Source: Granulibacter bethesdensis
GTDB taxonomy: Bacteria; Pseudomonadota; Alphaproteobacteria; Acetobacterales; Acetobacteraceae
Assembly: GCF_001889525.1 (NCBI RefSeq)
Contig: NZ_CP018192.1
Location: 2,260,501 to 2,324,500 of the forward strand
DNA length: 64,000 nucleotides
Reading direction: 5' to 3'
Shown here piece by piece: positions 18,485 to 31,320 of the stretch. A program made the position numbers and the translations under genes. Every line of letters begins with the position of its first letter. Position 1 is the stretch's first letter. The notes below the pieces were generated by a model. The model was not told the DNA's origin. It searched no databases and saw only the letters and a list, made by a program, of their open reading frames with translations.

Positions 18485-19348
18485 TCAGGCAGCCTTTGCC
18501 ACGCTTTGCATCTGCACGCCCGCGTCCTTGCCAACAGGCTGCCGGAGGAAATGCTTGCGGCGACGCTGCATCAAGGCCCATGCCAGTTTGGTCGACAAGG
18601 TGGACAACCGCCCATGTGGCATCAGCCCCACTGACTTGAATACCATTCCGGTGGCCCGCTGAATGTGATGATAACGATAATAGCCCATCGCCTGGCTCAT
18701 ATAAGCAGCAATACAGCGCTCATGACTATAAGGAGTGTTCTCGGCCTCGTTTCCGCAGTGATAAGCGAAGGCCAGTTCATCATCCTCGCTCTCACCGATG
18801 CGCCCGGCGGCAATGCGCAGGCGGTTCAGAAAGCCTATCTTCTCCCGCTCCAGATAACGCCGCATATGGTCGTAGAACAACTTGAAATGGCGATATTCGT
18901 CAGCTGCAATCAGCTTACAGATATGCTTCAGAACCGGTTCCTCTGTCGCATCGCCGAGCGCAGTGTAATAGGAGGAGGTTCCCGTCTCCACCATGCATCG
19001 GGCGATCAGCTCACCGGTGCGGGAACCACGGATTGAGGCATTTGCGCTGAGATCAATCTGGTAGCCAGCCTTATAGCGGGCGAAGGCAGCCTCATAATTC
19101 CAATCCGGGTCGGCCAGGCTGGCCCATTTTCCCAGCGCATCCCCGTGCTGCACCTCTTCCACCGCCCAGCGATCCGCCGCTCCGGAAAAGTCCGGATCAT
19201 CCCGGAACACACCGTTCAGATACATAGCGTAGTCAGTTCCATTGCGCTCGACCATTGCCGCGGCCTTGACCAGCGGCACAATCGCCGGATCAACCAGAGC
19301 CGGGTCGAAATCCGACCAGGGCACGTCTTCAATACGCCAATGCTTCAT
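18485..19348 (-). CDS. Soluble diiron ferritin-like protein, acyl-ACP desaturase-like
   Basis: A 287-residue protein with a complete four-helix diiron set: Glu34 (MVERN), Glu65-x-x-His68 (RWAVEEVQHGD), Glu121 (MVETGTSSYY) and Glu151-x-x-His154 (LIAADEYRHFKLFYD). The two ExxH blocks and the surrounding residues resemble the EENRHGD and ADEKRHE blocks of soluble stearoyl-ACP desaturases. A desaturase or N-oxygenase (AurF-like) role is thus possible, but neither substrate nor reaction can be stated. No membrane segment is seen. It is the first gene of a run with DUF3311 and the symporter, an unusual neighbourhood for a desaturase. Confidence 0.78.
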   Translation of the reverse strand: MKHWRIEDVPWSDFDPALVDPAIVPLVKAAAMVERNGTDYAMYLNGVFRDDPDFSGAADRWAVEEVQHGDALGKWASLADPDWNYEAAFARYKAGYQIDLSANASIRGSRTGELIARCMVETGTSSYYTALGDATEEPVLKHICKLIAADEYRHFKLFYDHMRRYLEREKIGFLNRLRIAAGRIGESEDDELAFAYHCGNEAENTPYSHERCIAAYMSQAMGYYRYHHIQRATGMVFKSVGLMPHGRLSTLSTKLAWALMQRRRKHFLRQPVGKDAGVQMQSVAKAA

Positions 19349-19515
19349 GGAGATATCCGCTTAACCAGCTTTGCCGTCAGTGTTTCTTCAACAACGCGCA
19401 GCAGACCGAAATTATAGTCGCCCCTACCCGGTGCAATGGCCATTCGGCAAATACGATCATGACCTGTGGCATGAAGGCCGCACCACCGGCGGGACACCAC
19501 AGCATAAAAAGACAA

Positions 19516-19545
19516 GAAAGCCCCGGCCAAATGGCCGAGGCTTTC
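19516..19545 (-). terminator. Terminator of the F1-ATPase operon
   Basis: GAAAGCC-CGGCC and GGCCG-GGCTTTC form a long stem around an AAAT/ATTT loop, 36 bases after the atpC stop codon. Read on the minus strand it is followed by TTGTCTTTTT, a normal intrinsic terminator for atpHAGDC. Confidence 0.88.
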
Positions 19546-19580
19546 TAAACGCCCTGTGTGCAAACACCAAGGCTGGTCGT

Positions 19581-19988
19581 TCAGTGTCTGGCAGCCTCAA
19601 CCATGGCACGCGCCGCCTGTATGGACTCCATGGCTACATCCAAGGCCGTGATATCAAGCTTATCGACCGTTGCATAAGCCGCTTCCGCATCCGCCAAACG
19701 CTTTTCGGCCTCAGCGGCTGAAATCTCAGCGACCGGCAGCGCCTGATCGGCCAAAACCGTGCAGCGTTCTGGCGTGATCTCCGCGAACCCGCCCGCGACA
19801 TAAAGCCGGTCGGTCACCTGACCATTCTGGTAAAGGCGGATGGTGCCGCCCTGAAGCAGCACGATCATCGGGGCATGGCCGGGCAGTACGCCCAGCTCAC
19901 CCTCCGCAGCCGGGATCACGACCATGTCCACGGATCTGGACAGGAGACGCTTTTCCGGGCTGACGATTTCAAGGCTGGTCTGGGCCAT
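19581..19988 (-). CDS. atpC: ATP synthase F1 subunit epsilon
   Basis: Central-stalk subunit that links rotation to catalysis and can inhibit hydrolysis. The 135-residue protein has the N-terminal beta domain SLEIVSPEKRLLSRSVDMVVIPAAEGELGVLPGHAPMI, typical of epsilon, and a shorter helical C terminus (SAAEAEKRLADAEAAYATV). It is the last gene of the F1 operon, four bases after atpD. Confidence 0.96.
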   Translation of the reverse strand: MAQTSLEIVSPEKRLLSRSVDMVVIPAAEGELGVLPGHAPMIVLLQGGTIRLYQNGQVTDRLYVAGGFAEITPERCTVLADQALPVAEISAAEAEKRLADAEAAYATVDKLDITALDVAMESIQAARAMVEAARH

Positions 19989-19992
19989 GGGA

Positions 19993-21450
<1,458 letters not shown>

Positions 21451-22347
21451 CTACAGCGCTTCGGCGCCGGAGATGATCTCGATCAGTTCACGTGTAATAT
21501 TGGCTTGGCGCGTGCGGTTATAGGTCAGCGACAGGCGCTTGATCATGTCACCGGCATTACGGGTGGCATTATCCATCGCTGTCATCCGCGCCGCATGTTC
21601 ACCCGCAGCGCTTTCCAGAATCGCACGATAGATCTGAATGGCCAAATTCTGCGGCAGCAGCTTGGCCAGCAGGGTTTCTTCGTCCGGCTCGAACTCATAC
21701 ACCGCCTTGGCACCGTGGCTGGATGCACCTGCATCAGCCTGAGCCGCCTGCGGTACCTGCGCCGGAATAAGCTGTGTTTCGCCGGGAGTCTGGCTGATCA
21801 CGGAGTTGAAGTGATTATAGACCAGCGTGCAGACATCGAATTCACCCGCATCCAACCGCGCCGTAATCTGCTGAGAGAGTGCCAGCGCATCCGCAAAAGC
21901 GAGCACCTTCTTCCCCGCCAGCGAGGTTTCCGGCAGCAGACGGGTTTCCAGATCGCGACGCAAATAGTCACGCGCCTTGCGGCCGACGGTAAGAATTTTC
22001 ACCGTCTTGCCTTCGGATTCCAGCCTGTTGGCCAGCGTGCGAGCAGCCCGGCCCACATTGGTGTTGAACGCACCGGCCAGACCACGGTCAGCAGAAATGA
22101 CCACCAGCAGGTGGACCTTGTCCTGACCGGTTCCAACCAGAATGCGTGGGGCAGAAGGGCTGCCCGCCACGTTATCGGCCAGCGCCGCCAGCATGCGCTG
22201 CATCAGCTCGGCATAGGGGCGCGCGGCCTCTGCTGCCTGCTGAGCACGTCGCAGCTTGGACGCGGCCACCATTTTCATGGCGCTGGTGATCTTTTGCGTC
22301 GATTTGACGCTGGTGATCCGTCCCCGAAGCGCCTTCAGGCTCGCCAT
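21451..22347 (-). CDS. atpG: ATP synthase F1 subunit gamma
   Basis: Rotor shaft of F1. The 298-residue protein starts [36 protein letters not shown], the well-conserved N-terminal helix, has [17 protein letters not shown] in the middle and ends with [11 protein letters not shown]-like [34 protein letters not shown]. The frame is open for 54 codons upstream inside the end of atpA, but the ATG at 22347 matches the family start. Confidence 0.97.
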   Translation of the reverse strand: MASLKALRGRITSVKSTQKITSAMKMVAASKLRRAQQAAEAARPYAELMQRMLAALADNVAGSPSAPRILVGTGQDKVHLLVVISADRGLAGAFNTNVGRAARTLANRLESEGKTVKILTVGRKARDYLRRDLETRLLPETSLAGKKVLAFADALALSQQITARLDAGEFDVCTLVYNHFNSVISQTPGETQLIPAQVPQAAQADAGASSHGAKAVYEFEPDEETLLAKLLPQNLAIQIYRAILESAAGEHAARMTAMDNATRNAGDMIKRLSLTYNRTRQANITRELIEIISGAEAL

Positions 22348-22366
22348 GTCCTGGGCTTCCCTTCGA

Positions 22367-23901
<1,535 letters not shown>

Positions 23902-23902
<1 letters not shown>

Positions 23903-24525
23903 CAGGCGGCTCCCTTCATGGCGTACTGCAGGCGCTGCAGCCGGGATTTCAGGCTTGTGTCATACAGGCGCGTACCGATCCGCACGACCAGACCACCCAG
24001 AAGGCTGGGGTCCACGTGCTTTTCGATGCGCACATTGCCGTAACCGGCTTCGATCAGGCTGGCGCGGAGCTGATGCTCCTGCACCTCGGTCAGTTCATGG
24101 GCCGATTCGACCACGGCCACGGCCTCACCACGCTTCTCTGCCACCAGCACCGCGAAGGCACTGATGATGGAGCGCAGTGAGCCGAGGCGGCGGTTATTGG
24201 CCACCGTACCGACAAAATTGCGTTCGATGCGGGTAAAACCCTGCCGGTCGAGCACGGCCAGAACGGCATCCCGAGCACGGTTGACATCGACAAGAGGACT
24301 GCCGAGCAGGCTGCGCAGATCGGCGCTTTCGTCGATCAGCCGCCCAAGGGCCTCGATCCGGGCGATAACGCCATCCAGATCGCCGCTGTCCCCGGCATAA
24401 GAATAAAGTGCGGAGGCATAACGCTTCGCCAAGCCGGACACAGCGGTGCCGGACACATGCTTCGCTTCCCGCTGCGGGGTGCCGGTTACGGCCGCGCCGC
24501 TTTCATTTGCGCCATTCGAGGCCAC
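23902..24525 (-). CDS. atpH: ATP synthase F1 subunit delta
   Basis: Stator subunit joining F1 to the F0 b subunits. The conserved part runs from [15 protein letters not shown] to the C-terminal [28 protein letters not shown], with [20 protein letters not shown] in between. The start is uncertain: GTG at 24525 gives 207 residues, GTG at 24456 (GGGAAG eight bases upstream) gives about 184, the usual size, and a TTG at 24567 is also in frame. First gene of atpHAGDC; F0 genes are elsewhere, as usual in alphaproteobacteria. Confidence 0.92.
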
Positions 24526-24739
24526 GGTCTCGCTTTCTCGCTGGTGTTCCTCTGGAACCGGACCCAACCTCCCGGCTCCGGCGGTGGCCGTCTAGCATGC
24601 AGATAACACCCGTGCAACAGACATGACCGGAATGATCGTGCTCTGAATGACGGTTTTACGACCGAAAAATGCCCTGCCATGCCCTAAATTTTGTCACCGC
24701 ACCCGGGCCAAAAAGAAAAAAGTCAGTCTTTATAACCCG

Positions 24740-26935
24740 TTACAGAAACGACACGGGATCGACATCAATTTCAATGCGTGCTCCGCGGGGCACAGTCATT
24801 TCCTGAAGCCAACGGCGCAGGATAGGTTGGACCGCAATAGTCCGACGGGTCCGCAGCAGCAGACGGCGACGATGACGCCCGCGCAGCACGGCAAGCGGCG
24901 CCGGAGCTGGCCCCAGTACCCATATCCCGTCACCATTCGGTGCATTGCGCGCAATGTCCAGCGCGAGCCGGTCGGCTGTGGCCGCATCGTCGGCACTGAC
25001 GATCAGGGCCGCCAGCCTGCCATGGGGTGGCCAGTACCCTACGCGCCGAATCTCCGATTCTCCCTCCATGAACGCTGCGAAATCATTGTTGAGAAGCGCC
25101 TGAATGGCCGGATGATCCGGATTCCAGCTTTGCAGAAAAACATGCCCGGGCGCCTCTGCCCGTCCGGCCCGACCGGCGACCTGATGCAGCAACTGGACGG
25201 TGCGTTCCGAGGCACGCAGATCACCGCCCCCAAGCCCGAGATCGGCATCCACCACACCGACACAGGTCAGATAGGGAAAATTCCAACCTTTCGCGACAAT
25301 CTGCGTACCGATCAGCAGATCAACCTCCCGCGCCACCACCCGTCCGGCTGCCTTGGCCGCTGCGGCTGGCCCAGGCAAAGTGTCACTGGCCATAACCAGC
25401 ACCCTTGCCTCCGGAAATAACGTGGCGGCTTCCTCAGTGATTCGTTCCACACCGGGACCGATTGCGGTCAGAGCATGTTCCGCGCCGCAGGATGGGCAGG
25501 ATAGAGGCACCGGCTCCTCATGCCCGCAATGATGACAGATGAGCTGACGGCGCAGACGGTGTTCCACCAGCCATGCCGTGCAATGCGGGCACTGCATCCG
25601 CGTACCGCAGGCCCGGCAGAGAGTCAGGGGGGCGTAACCGCGCCGGTTCAGAAACAGCATGGCCTGCTCCCCCCGCGCAAACGCCTGCCTGATCGCCGTC
25701 ACCAGTGGAGGGGACAGGAAATGATTGCGCTCCGGCGGATGGGAGCGCAGATCGATTGCCGTGACCGAAGGCAGCCGCGCCACCCCATGCCGCGCCCGCA
25801 GGCTCAGGCGGCGATAGCGCCCCGACTCGACATTCGCCAGAGTCTCCAGACTCGGCGTTGCCGAGACCAGCAGAGAGGCAGCCTGCTCGAACCGCGCCCG
25901 CACCACCGCCATGTCCCGCGCATGATAGATGATTCCATCCTCCTGCTTGAAAGCGGTCTCATGCTCCTCATCCACCACCACCAGCCCCAGATCGGAGAAG
26001 GGCAGAAACAGTGCGGAGCGCGCCCCGACCACCACCTTCGCCTCTCCGCATGCCACTGCCCGCCAGCACTGACGGCGCGTCAGGCTGCTGAGATCGGAAT
26101 GCCAGATGGCAGGCTCCACACCGAAACGGCGACGGAAACGGTCCAGCCACTGGGTGGAAAGCGCTATTTCCGGCAGCAGAATCAGGGTCTGGCGACCGCA
26201 GGTGAGAGCCTCGGCAATGGCTTCCAGATAAACCTCGGTCTTGCCGGAGCCGGTCACTCCCTCCAGCAACGTCACCGAGAAAGCATGCGCCCTGACCGCT
26301 TCCCGCAAAGACTCCGCAACCTCGGTCTGATCCGCCGATAGATCGGGCACTGTGAAGGCAGGGTCAGGCATATTATAGCGGGTCGGCCGGGCCATCGGCA
26401 CCTGTTCCAGCAAACCCAGAGAGACCATGCTCCTCAGCACGGCACTGCTGATCTCCGGCAAGTGCTCCCGCACGGTCTGGGACGTCATGGGCGCGCCATC
26501 CGCAAGCAAGGCCATCACCTGCCGTCTCGCCTCGGTCAGCCTGATCCCCTCCGGCGGGGAGGCTGCCCGTTGCAACCCTGTGACGGCCCGTTCCGGATGC
26601 AGCGCGTTGACCCTCAGCGCCATCGCCATCACCTCACCGGGGGGAGACAGCGTATAGCCTGCGACCCAATCAATGAAACGACGCAGGGGGGCAGGCAAAG
26701 GCGGCGCGTCCAGCACCGCCAGCAATGGCTTCAGGCGATGATCAGGAACATGCCTGGCAGTGCCAGCGGTTGCCTCATCCCAGACAACGCCCACTTCTTC
26801 CCGCCGATTCAGCGGCACCAACACGATATCACCCGGCTGCGGCGCCAGATCCGGCGGGACCGCATAATCAAACGGGCCCGGAAATGGATAGGGCAACATG
26901 ACCTGTAAACGTCTCTTCCGGTCGGCACTGCTCAT
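24740..26935 (-). CDS. priA: Primosomal protein N' (replication restart helicase)
   Basis: Superfamily 2 helicase that reloads the replisome at stalled forks. The 731-residue protein has the N-terminal DNA-binding domain (VMLPYPFPGPFDYAVP), Walker A GVTGSGKTEVY, the DEAH-type VVVDEEHETAFKQ, and a zinc-binding insertion with eight cysteines (CRACGTRMQCPHC, CHHCGHEEPVPLSCPSCG), followed by GTQIVAKGWNFPYLTCVGVVDAD and the QVAGRAGRA motif. The ATG at 26935 is selected; upstream GTG at 26950 has no ribosome-binding site. It is divergent from the DUF484 gene. Confidence 0.96.
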   Translation of the reverse strand: MSSADRKRRLQVMLPYPFPGPFDYAVPPDLAPQPGDIVLVPLNRREEVGVVWDEATAGTARHVPDHRLKPLLAVLDAPPLPAPLRRFIDWVAGYTLSPPGEVMAMALRVNALHPERAVTGLQRAASPPEGIRLTEARRQVMALLADGAPMTSQTVREHLPEISSAVLRSMVSLGLLEQVPMARPTRYNMPDPAFTVPDLSADQTEVAESLREAVRAHAFSVTLLEGVTGSGKTEVYLEAIAEALTCGRQTLILLPEIALSTQWLDRFRRRFGVEPAIWHSDLSSLTRRQCWRAVACGEAKVVVGARSALFLPFSDLGLVVVDEEHETAFKQEDGIIYHARDMAVVRARFEQAASLLVSATPSLETLANVESGRYRRLSLRARHGVARLPSVTAIDLRSHPPERNHFLSPPLVTAIRQAFARGEQAMLFLNRRGYAPLTLCRACGTRMQCPHCTAWLVEHRLRRQLICHHCGHEEPVPLSCPSCGAEHALTAIGPGVERITEEAATLFPEARVLVMASDTLPGPAAAAKAAGRVVAREVDLLIGTQIVAKGWNFPYLTCVGVVDADLGLGGGDLRASERTVQLLHQVAGRAGRAEAPGHVFLQSWNPDHPAIQALLNNDFAAFMEGESEIRRVGYWPPHGRLAALIVSADDAATADRLALDIARNAPNGDGIWVLGPAPAPLAVLRGRHRRRLLLRTRRTIAVQPILRRWLQEMTVPRGARIEIDVDPVSFL

Positions 26936-27065
26936 CCTGCACCATCGCACGGCGTGACAACGCTGAATATATTGGTGTTATCTGTTTGCAGAGACAGTTT
27001 ATCGGCTGATAGCGCATACTGAGGGATGGCAGAGCCATCCGATCCTCCTTTCGTAGCGAAAGCCA

Positions 27066-27749
27066 ATGGATTCTGATCGCATCGATGCTTTTCTTCGTGC
27101 TCATCCCGACTGGCTGGCGGCGCGCCCGGACCTGTACGCCAGCCTGTCACCGCCACGACGGGTGCATGGGGATACGCTCGCCGATCACATGCAGGCGCGT
27201 ATTGATGCCGAGCGTGTCCGTTGTGAGGTCGCCTGCAATGCAGCCCGCGATATCCTTCAAGCAAGCCGTGCCTCTGCCTGTCTGACAACACGTATCCAAC
27301 GCTCGGTACTGGCTCTGCTGCGAGCATCCGATGCCATGGACTGTATTCTTCAGGAACTGCCCAGCCTGCTGGGGATTGAATATACCCACCTGTATTATCC
27401 GACTTTTTCCACCCTTCTGACTCCCATGGTCTGCGAACGGGCAGGGGTTGAGCCAATGACCCGCTCCGCCATGAGTGCCCTGCTGGGGGATAAGGATGTC
27501 CATATCCGCAGCCTGACAATCCCCGACCTGGCGCTGCATCAGGAGACAGCCCCCCTGATCCGACAGGATGCGCTGCTGCTTCTGCCTCGCACATCATCAG
27601 CATCCCCCTGGCTGATGGTACTGGCGGCGCGGAACAGGGAGGACCTGACCGCCCCCAATGCTCGTCAGGCGCTACGCTTTCTTGCTGAGGCCACTGCCGC
27701 CGCTTTGGATCGGGATAGTGCCGTTCAGACGGATCAGCATTGGCAATGA
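27066..27749 (+). CDS. DUF484 family protein
   Basis: A 227-residue protein with the DUF484 pattern: N-terminal IDAFLRAHPDWLAARPDLYASL, then a GAF-like domain. Family members lie next to xerC in many proteobacteria, and their biochemical role is unknown. It overlaps xerC by four bases (CAATGATG), so the two are translationally linked. There is no signal peptide or membrane helix. Confidence 0.85.
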   Translation: MDSDRIDAFLRAHPDWLAARPDLYASLSPPRRVHGDTLADHMQARIDAERVRCEVACNAARDILQASRASACLTTRIQRSVLALLRASDAMDCILQELPSLLGIEYTHLYYPTFSTLLTPMVCERAGVEPMTRSAMSALLGDKDVHIRSLTIPDLALHQETAPLIRQDALLLLPRTSSASPWLMVLAARNREDLTAPNARQALRFLAEATAAALDRDSAVQTDQHWQ

Positions 27750-28648
27750 TGGCAGAGCAGGCCAGACACGACTGGATCGACTGGCTGCGGGATGAAAAGC
27801 GCGCAGCCTCCCTCACCTGCCGCGCCTACGGTGATGATGTCGCCGCATTTTTGGGCTTTCTGGCGACGCATCAAGGAGCCGAGCCAGATATGGCAATGCT
27901 TGGTCGGCTGGAGCTGTCTGATTTCCGGGCCTGGCTGGCTGCAGAGGCCGCTAACGGAGCCGGAAACGCGACCAGAGCACGGCATCTGGCCTCCATCCGC
28001 AGTTTTTTCCACTTTCTGCGCCAGCGCCACGCCCTTGAGAACAGCGCACTGCCCCTGCTGCGCACTCCGAAAGCCAAACCTCCTTTACCTCGGGCGCTTG
28101 ATCAGGCCCAGGCATTGGCGGCAGCCCGTGACATCGGGGAGGCCAGCGACACCCCGTTCACACAGGCGCGGGATACCGCGCTGTTCGCCCTTCTCTATGG
28201 CTGCGGCTTACGTCTGGGCGAGGCGCTGGGCCTGAGGGTGGGGGACAGCCAACGCGACACACTCCGCATTGTTGGAAAAGGCGGCCGAGAGCGAATGGTG
28301 CCGGTGATCCCCGCCGTCCGAACATCCCTGTCCGACTGGCTGCGGTTTCATCCTGTCCCGGAAGCCTCCGCTCCGCTTTTTGTCGGTGTACGGGGCGCAC
28401 GGCTCAATCCAGGCGTTGCGCAGAGAACGCTGCGGCTATTCCGCACCCTGTATAACCTGCCGGAGCACGCGACCCCGCATGCCCTGCGGCACAGCTTTGC
28501 AACACATCTTCTGGCGGCCGGGGCAGATTTACGTGCCATTCAGGATCTGCTGGGCCACGCCAGCCTGTCCACTACTCAGCGCTACACCCAAGTGGATCAG
28601 GCCCAGCTACTGGCCGTCTGGCAGAAAGCGCATCCGCGGGCCGGATAA
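27746..28648 (+). CDS. xerC: Tyrosine recombinase XerC
   Basis: Works with XerD at dif to resolve chromosome dimers. The 300-residue protein has an N-terminal SAM-like domain (WIDWLRDEKRAASLTCRAYGDDVAAFLGF) and the catalytic set: Arg in YGCGLRLGEALGL, Lys in IVGKGGRERMVPV, His-x-x-Arg in HALRHSFATHLLAAGADLR, His in LLGHASLSTT and the nucleophile Tyr in QRYTQVD. That full set separates it from degenerate integrases. The ATG at 27746 overlaps the DUF484 stop; the next ATG is at 27749. It could in principle be another Xer protein, but the DUF484 neighbour favours XerC. Confidence 0.93.
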   Translation: MMAEQARHDWIDWLRDEKRAASLTCRAYGDDVAAFLGFLATHQGAEPDMAMLGRLELSDFRAWLAAEAANGAGNATRARHLASIRSFFHFLRQRHALENSALPLLRTPKAKPPLPRALDQAQALAAARDIGEASDTPFTQARDTALFALLYGCGLRLGEALGLRVGDSQRDTLRIVGKGGRERMVPVIPAVRTSLSDWLRFHPVPEASAPLFVGVRGARLNPGVAQRTLRLFRTLYNLPEHATPHALRHSFATHLLAAGADLRAIQDLLGHASLSTTQRYTQVDQAQLLAVWQKAHPRAG

Positions 28649-28680
28649 GCCTTCTTCAGGAACTCTGACTGCTATTCTGA

Positions 28681-29472
28681 TCAGTCATCATCCTGTTTGC
28701 TGCCTTCTTTGCTGCCTTCACCCGATTTATCATGCGGATCGACAAGGGCAAACGAAGCGGACACAGCCAGCACCTTGCGCAGTTCAGTCACCGGAACATG
28801 GGCCGTAGCATCCGGAGCCGTTGCCATAGCCCGCATCATGGGCATGGGCGCATGGGAGGGAGTGCTGATGAGGTGATCACTGATCATCAGCGGCGCCCCG
28901 ATCGTCATACCGACACCAGAAGCCATTGCTGCCGCCCGTTCCTTTGCATCAGCAGCCGCCTTGGGCAGACATTCCATGATCGCGGCCTGCCATGTCGTGT
29001 CGGAAATGCCGGGATCAATTGCCCCGACCTCATCAATCCCGTTTTTAGCGGCCAAAGGAGCAACCTCCGCCAGACGGGCGATACTCGTGGTCACAATATG
29101 CAGCGCACCCTGCGCACGGTAATCACGCAAAATGCGCTTGCCGTGATCATAATCATATTCCGGCGCAACAGAGACCCCGCCGCCACTGAGTTTTACATCC
29201 GGCAGATTCAAGGCCTTCACGGCCTCCAGAAACGCATTGAACCGCTTGGTCGCATCCCCCAACACGGCATTCACATCACTGCCGGAGGCAGCAACAGTCA
29301 CGGAGGTCGAGGCCTGATCAGGCGTCATCACCATGGTACAGCGCCCGGTCGCCATCACCTGCGGCGGCTTTTTATCCGCCAGAGCGGGCTGGGCCGCCAG
29401 AACAACAGGAAGCAATGCCGCAACAGGGTACAGATGTGCTCTCTTGCGTAGAAAAGACGTCAAAGTCGTCAT
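28681..29472 (-). CDS. SIMPL domain (DUF541) periplasmic protein
   Basis: A 263-residue exported protein. The ATG at 29472 follows AAGGAG and opens a signal peptide ending about AQPALA. The mature part matches SIMPL: QVMATGRCTMVMTPDQASTSVTV, the VKLSGGGVSVAPEYDYDHGKRILRDYRAQGAL block and DAKERAAAMASGVGMTIG. Such proteins form periplasmic or outer-membrane assemblies of unclear role. A charged Ser/Gly/Lys/Asp tail (SGEGSKEGSKQDDD) ends the protein. It lies downstream of pdxJ on the same strand. Confidence 0.85.
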   Translation of the reverse strand: MTTLTSFLRKRAHLYPVAALLPVVLAAQPALADKKPPQVMATGRCTMVMTPDQASTSVTVAASGSDVNAVLGDATKRFNAFLEAVKALNLPDVKLSGGGVSVAPEYDYDHGKRILRDYRAQGALHIVTTSIARLAEVAPLAAKNGIDEVGAIDPGISDTTWQAAIMECLPKAAADAKERAAAMASGVGMTIGAPLMISDHLISTPSHAPMPMMRAMATAPDATAHVPVTELRKVLAVSASFALVDPHDKSGEGSKEGSKQDDD

Positions 29473-29526
29473 ATCAACTTGCTCCTTCCTGAAAAACAAC
29501 CAAAGCACTGACCTGCTCGCGATTAC

Positions 29527-30273
29527 TCATGCAGCAATGGCACGATCCATCGCCAGACGCATATCACGGATGGCCTGCCCCAGACCGACAAACACGGCTT
29601 CAGCAATCAGAGAGTGACCGATATTCAACTCCTTCACCCCCGGAAGTTGTGCGACCGGCGTGACATTGGCGACCGTCAGGCCGTGACCGGCATGACATTC
29701 GAGCCCGAGATCACGCGCCATTGATGCAGCTTGCTGTAAACGTGACAGCTCATGGGATGCATCTGCCTCCAACGCATAAGCCCCGGTATGCAGTTCCACA
29801 ACCGGCGCACCCAGCGCCACCGCAGCACGAAGCTGCCGCGGATCCGGATCAATGAACAGTGACACACGGATGCCGGCCTCACGCAACGCAGCGATTTTCG
29901 GCATCAACGAGACGATGTGACCGGCTGCATCCAGTCCGCCTTCTGTCGTCACTTCCTCACGCCGCTCCGGCACCAGACAGCAGGCATGGGGACGCAGGTG
30001 ACGGGCAATGCCGACCATCTCCTCCGTCGCAGCCATTTCCAGATTGAGCGGAGCACGGATCGCCGCCATCACCTGTGTCAGATCGGCATCACGGATATGA
30101 CGGCGATCTTCCCGCAGATGCATGGTGATCCCGTCTGCCCCGGCCTCCAGTGCCAACAGTGCGGCACGGACCGGGTCTGGCTCTGTACCGCCGCGCGCGT
30201 TACGGATCGTGGCCACGTGATCGATATTGACGCCAAGGCGCAAAGAATGGGAGCCAGGGGCTGTATCGGGCAT
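29527..30273 (-). CDS. pdxJ: Pyridoxine 5'-phosphate synthase
   Basis: Last step of the DXP-dependent vitamin B6 pathway: joins the PdxA product to 1-deoxyxylulose 5-phosphate. The 248-residue TIM barrel has [50 protein letters not shown] and [12 protein letters not shown], with the conserved His and Glu residues of the active site. It sits 56 bases downstream of pdxA on the same strand, a natural pair because the enzymes act in succession. Confidence 0.96.
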   Translation of the reverse strand: MPDTAPGSHSLRLGVNIDHVATIRNARGGTEPDPVRAALLALEAGADGITMHLREDRRHIRDADLTQVMAAIRAPLNLEMAATEEMVGIARHLRPHACCLVPERREEVTTEGGLDAAGHIVSLMPKIAALREAGIRVSLFIDPDPRQLRAAVALGAPVVELHTGAYALEADASHELSRLQQAASMARDLGLECHAGHGLTVANVTPVAQLPGVKELNIGHSLIAEAVFVGLGQAIRDMRLAMDRAIAA

Positions 30274-30328
30274 CGCGTGTTCTCTCCGTAACGATCAGCC
30301 GGGATGAAGCAGCGTTTATAACATCCTG

Positions 30329-31288
30329 CTACGAACCCGTCGCCATCTCCGCCGCCAGATGCAGAGCAGCCATCAGGCTGTCTGCCTCGGCGATGCCACG
30401 CCCGGCAATATCGAATGCCGTGCCGTGATCCGGCGAGGTACGAATGATCGGCAGGCCCAGCGTGACATTCACCCCATGGCGCATATCCAGCGTCTTGAGC
30501 GGAATCAGGGCCTGATCGTGATACATGCAGAGAGCCGCATCATAATTCTGGCGCGCAGTATCGGTGAACATCGTATCCGGCGGATAAGGCCCGAGGATTG
30601 TATGGCCTTCCTGGCGCAGACACTCCATGGCAGGCGCAATGATCGTCTGCTCTTCTTCGCCCATCGCCCCGCCTTCTCCCGCATGAGGATTAAGACCGGC
30701 TATCGCCAGACGGGGGTAGGTCAGGCCAAAACGGCTCTTGAGATCATCAATGGTAATCCGGGCGGTCTGCACGATCAGATCGGTCGTCAGCATGTCCAGC
30801 GCCCGCCGCAGCGAAACATGCACAGTGACAGGAACCACGCGCAGCAGAGGGGATGCCAGCATCATCACCGGCGTGCCTCCGGTCAGTGCGCCCAGAAACT
30901 CGGTATGACCGGGAAAAGCAAAACCGCTGCCATACAGCACCGCCTTGCTGATCGGATTCGTGACCACGGCCGCCGCCTGCCCGGCCTGCACATGCTGTAC
31001 CGCCTGCTCAATAGAGGCAATCACTGCCGGAGCATTGGCCTGATCAGGATGTCCCGACACGACAGAGGCAGAAAGCGATAATGGCAGAACCGGCAATGCA
31101 TAGGCAAAACAGCCTGCCGCATCAGCGGGTTTTTCAATCACGTGCAGATTCTGCATGCCAAACAAAGCGGGATCGCTGATCACATAGAAAACAGGGCCGG
31201 TCTGACGCAGGCGCTGCCATGCCGTCTGCGTAATCTCCGGGCCGATCCCGGCCGGGTCTCCCATCGTCAGCGCAAGCGGCAGGAGCAT
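30329..31288 (-). CDS. pdxA: 4-hydroxythreonine-4-phosphate dehydrogenase
   Basis: NAD-dependent oxidation of 4-phosphohydroxy-L-threonine in vitamin B6 synthesis. The 319-residue protein has the N-terminal [15 protein letters not shown], the metal-binding FPGHTEFLG and [16 protein letters not shown], and the C-terminal [37 protein letters not shown]. All metal-ligand histidines are present. Followed by pdxJ. Confidence 0.96.
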   Translation of the reverse strand: MLLPLALTMGDPAGIGPEITQTAWQRLRQTGPVFYVISDPALFGMQNLHVIEKPADAAGCFAYALPVLPLSLSASVVSGHPDQANAPAVIASIEQAVQHVQAGQAAAVVTNPISKAVLYGSGFAFPGHTEFLGALTGGTPVMMLASPLLRVVPVTVHVSLRRALDMLTTDLIVQTARITIDDLKSRFGLTYPRLAIAGLNPHAGEGGAMGEEEQTIIAPAMECLRQEGHTILGPYPPDTMFTDTARQNYDAALCMYHDQALIPLKTLDMRHGVNVTLGLPIIRTSPDHGTAFDIAGRGIAEADSLMAALHLAAEMATGS

Positions 31289-31320
31289 TTTGTGACTCTT
31301 TATGATCTGATCAGAAAAAA

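Noticed and set aside
28649-28680. Possible dif or attachment site next to xerC
   Set aside because: The short gap has no dif-like 28-bp inverted arrangement that I can see, and xerC is rarely adjacent to dif.
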